Assembly: GCA_003534085.1 (NCBI GenBank)
Contig: DQBY01000107.1
Coordinates: forward strand, 988 to 5,993
Direction of reading: 5' to 3'
DNA from: Candidatus Moraniibacteriota bacterium
Lineage (GTDB): Bacteria; Patescibacteriota; Minisyncoccia; Moranbacterales; UBA2206
Length of the DNA stretch: 5,006 bases
Shown here: one piece after another, positions 4,677 through 5,006 of the stretch
Position numbering within the stretch: the first letter of the stretch is position 1
Layout: each line of letters starts with the position of its first letter
Translations under genes and position numbers: made by a program
The notes under the pieces: generated by a model
Database searches by the model: none
What the model saw: the letters and a program-made list of their open reading frames with translations, nothing else
What the model was told of the DNA's origin: nothing

Positions 4677-4859
4677 TTACAACAATTTCTTCAATTTAGC
4701 AATCTCTTTCTTGTCCTCGATCAAAACTCCTTTATGCAGCTTATATAGTAATGGAACCACTCCGCAATCTTTGCATTTCCCCCAATTGCAACTTTTTTTC
4801 TTTTCATGCTGCTCCTTGCAGATCGCAATTTCTTTTTCAAATATCTTTTTGCTCAACAT
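4677..4859 (-). CDS. Small Cys-rich protein, possibly zinc-binding (60 aa)
   Basis: ATG at 4859, overlapping the last 7 bases of the preceding gene, which implies translational coupling; a GGAG lies about 13 bases upstream inside that gene. The 60-aa product is lysine-rich at both ends and carries Cys14, His18, Cys24, Cys29 and Cys32 in the order C-x3-H-x5-C-x4-C-x2-C, within CNWGKCKDCGVVPLLYKLH (24-42). The C-x2-C and surrounding Cys/His residues suggest a small metal-binding knuckle, which is inference. No membrane segment or signal peptide is present. I recall no named family. Its tight linkage to a nucleoside deoxyribosyltransferase-like gene suggests a joint role, not defined. Confidence 0.75.
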   Translation of the reverse strand: MLSKKIFEKEIAICKEQHEKKKSCNWGKCKDCGVVPLLYKLHKGVLIEDKKEIAKLKKLL

Positions 4860-5006
4860 ATTTTCGACAAATCTCCATTTAGAACAATATCTGCCATGGC
4901 CTTTATTTCGTCTACATACGGAACATCTTCCGGAACCGGATTCAAGAGAAAAATTTTCTTATCACTTACATGAGCAAAGCCTATTTCCAAGAAAGTGTTC
5001 CCGCCG
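4853..5006 (-). CDS. Nucleoside 2-deoxyribosyltransferase-like protein, C-terminal part (partial)
   Basis: The last 50 codons of a gene entering from the right edge, ending at TGA (4855-4853). The fragment contains GGNTFLEIGFAHV, then KKIFLLNPVPED (16-27) and ends DIVLNGDLSKIC. The G-N-T-x-x-E-I-G-x-A pattern resembles the active-site segment of the nucleoside 2-deoxyribosyltransferase fold, where the Glu is the nucleophile that attacks the deoxyribose; here it would be the Glu at fragment position 7. Such enzymes move deoxyribose between bases in nucleotide salvage or hydrolyse modified nucleotides. Many short homologues in uncultured bacteria are uncharacterised, so the substrate is not assigned. 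Ending where homologues usually end supports TGA as a true stop in this genome. Confidence 0.65.
   Translation of the reverse strand, partial: GGNTFLEIGFAHVSDKKIFLLNPVPEDVPYVDEIKAMADIVLNGDLSKIC

Overview
The window looks like bacterial chromosome from a small-genome lineage, most likely a Candidate Phyla Radiation (Patescibacteria) member. That placement is an inference from the AT-rich sequence, the style of the DinB and SerRS proteins, compact operons of very small unknown genes, and abundant short palindromes; no database search was possible. All supported genes lie on the minus strand, so transcription runs from high to low coordinates.

From right to left: (i) about 3894-5006 holds a probable operon: the C-terminal end of a nucleoside 2-deoxyribosyltransferase-like protein, a 60-aa Cys-rich protein whose start overlaps it, a 175-aa acidic protein with a perfect Shine-Dalgarno, and a 52-aa basic protein, closed by a Rho-independent terminator. 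(ii) serS (seryl-tRNA synthetase) has its own promoter and two stacked terminators. (iii) A 142-bp segment bounded by 13-bp inverted repeats leads into dinB (Y-family DNA polymerase IV). The dinB reading frame carries a 36-bp near-perfect palindrome that is read in frame as exactly 12 codons.

(iv) The left 1.15 kb has no protein gene. The last 25 bases are recognisable as the 5' end of 16S rRNA on the minus strand, helix 1 included, so this is the upstream part of an rRNA operon. Two strong sigma70-type promoters in tandem sit directly behind dinB (TTGACT-17-TATAAT and TTGACA-17-TAAACT) and point toward the 16S gene. Between them and the 16S lies about 1 kb of leader. Most of it (about 328-964) forms many nested helices. 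In five of these helices with an internal wobble pair, the pair is G.U when read on the minus strand and A.C when read on the plus strand. This is good internal evidence for a large structured RNA transcribed from the minus strand. It does not match any family I can recall (RNase P, tmRNA, SRP, 6S, group I/II introns were considered) and is the most interesting object here.

Nearer the 16S, the leader has a terminator-like hairpin with a mutually exclusive alternative hairpin, two GC-rich palindromic repeats (one nested inside another), and a segment complementary to the first nucleotides of the mature 16S rRNA. The region can be read as a long, regulated or chaperoning rRNA leader, or as a separate stable RNA gene followed by 16S.
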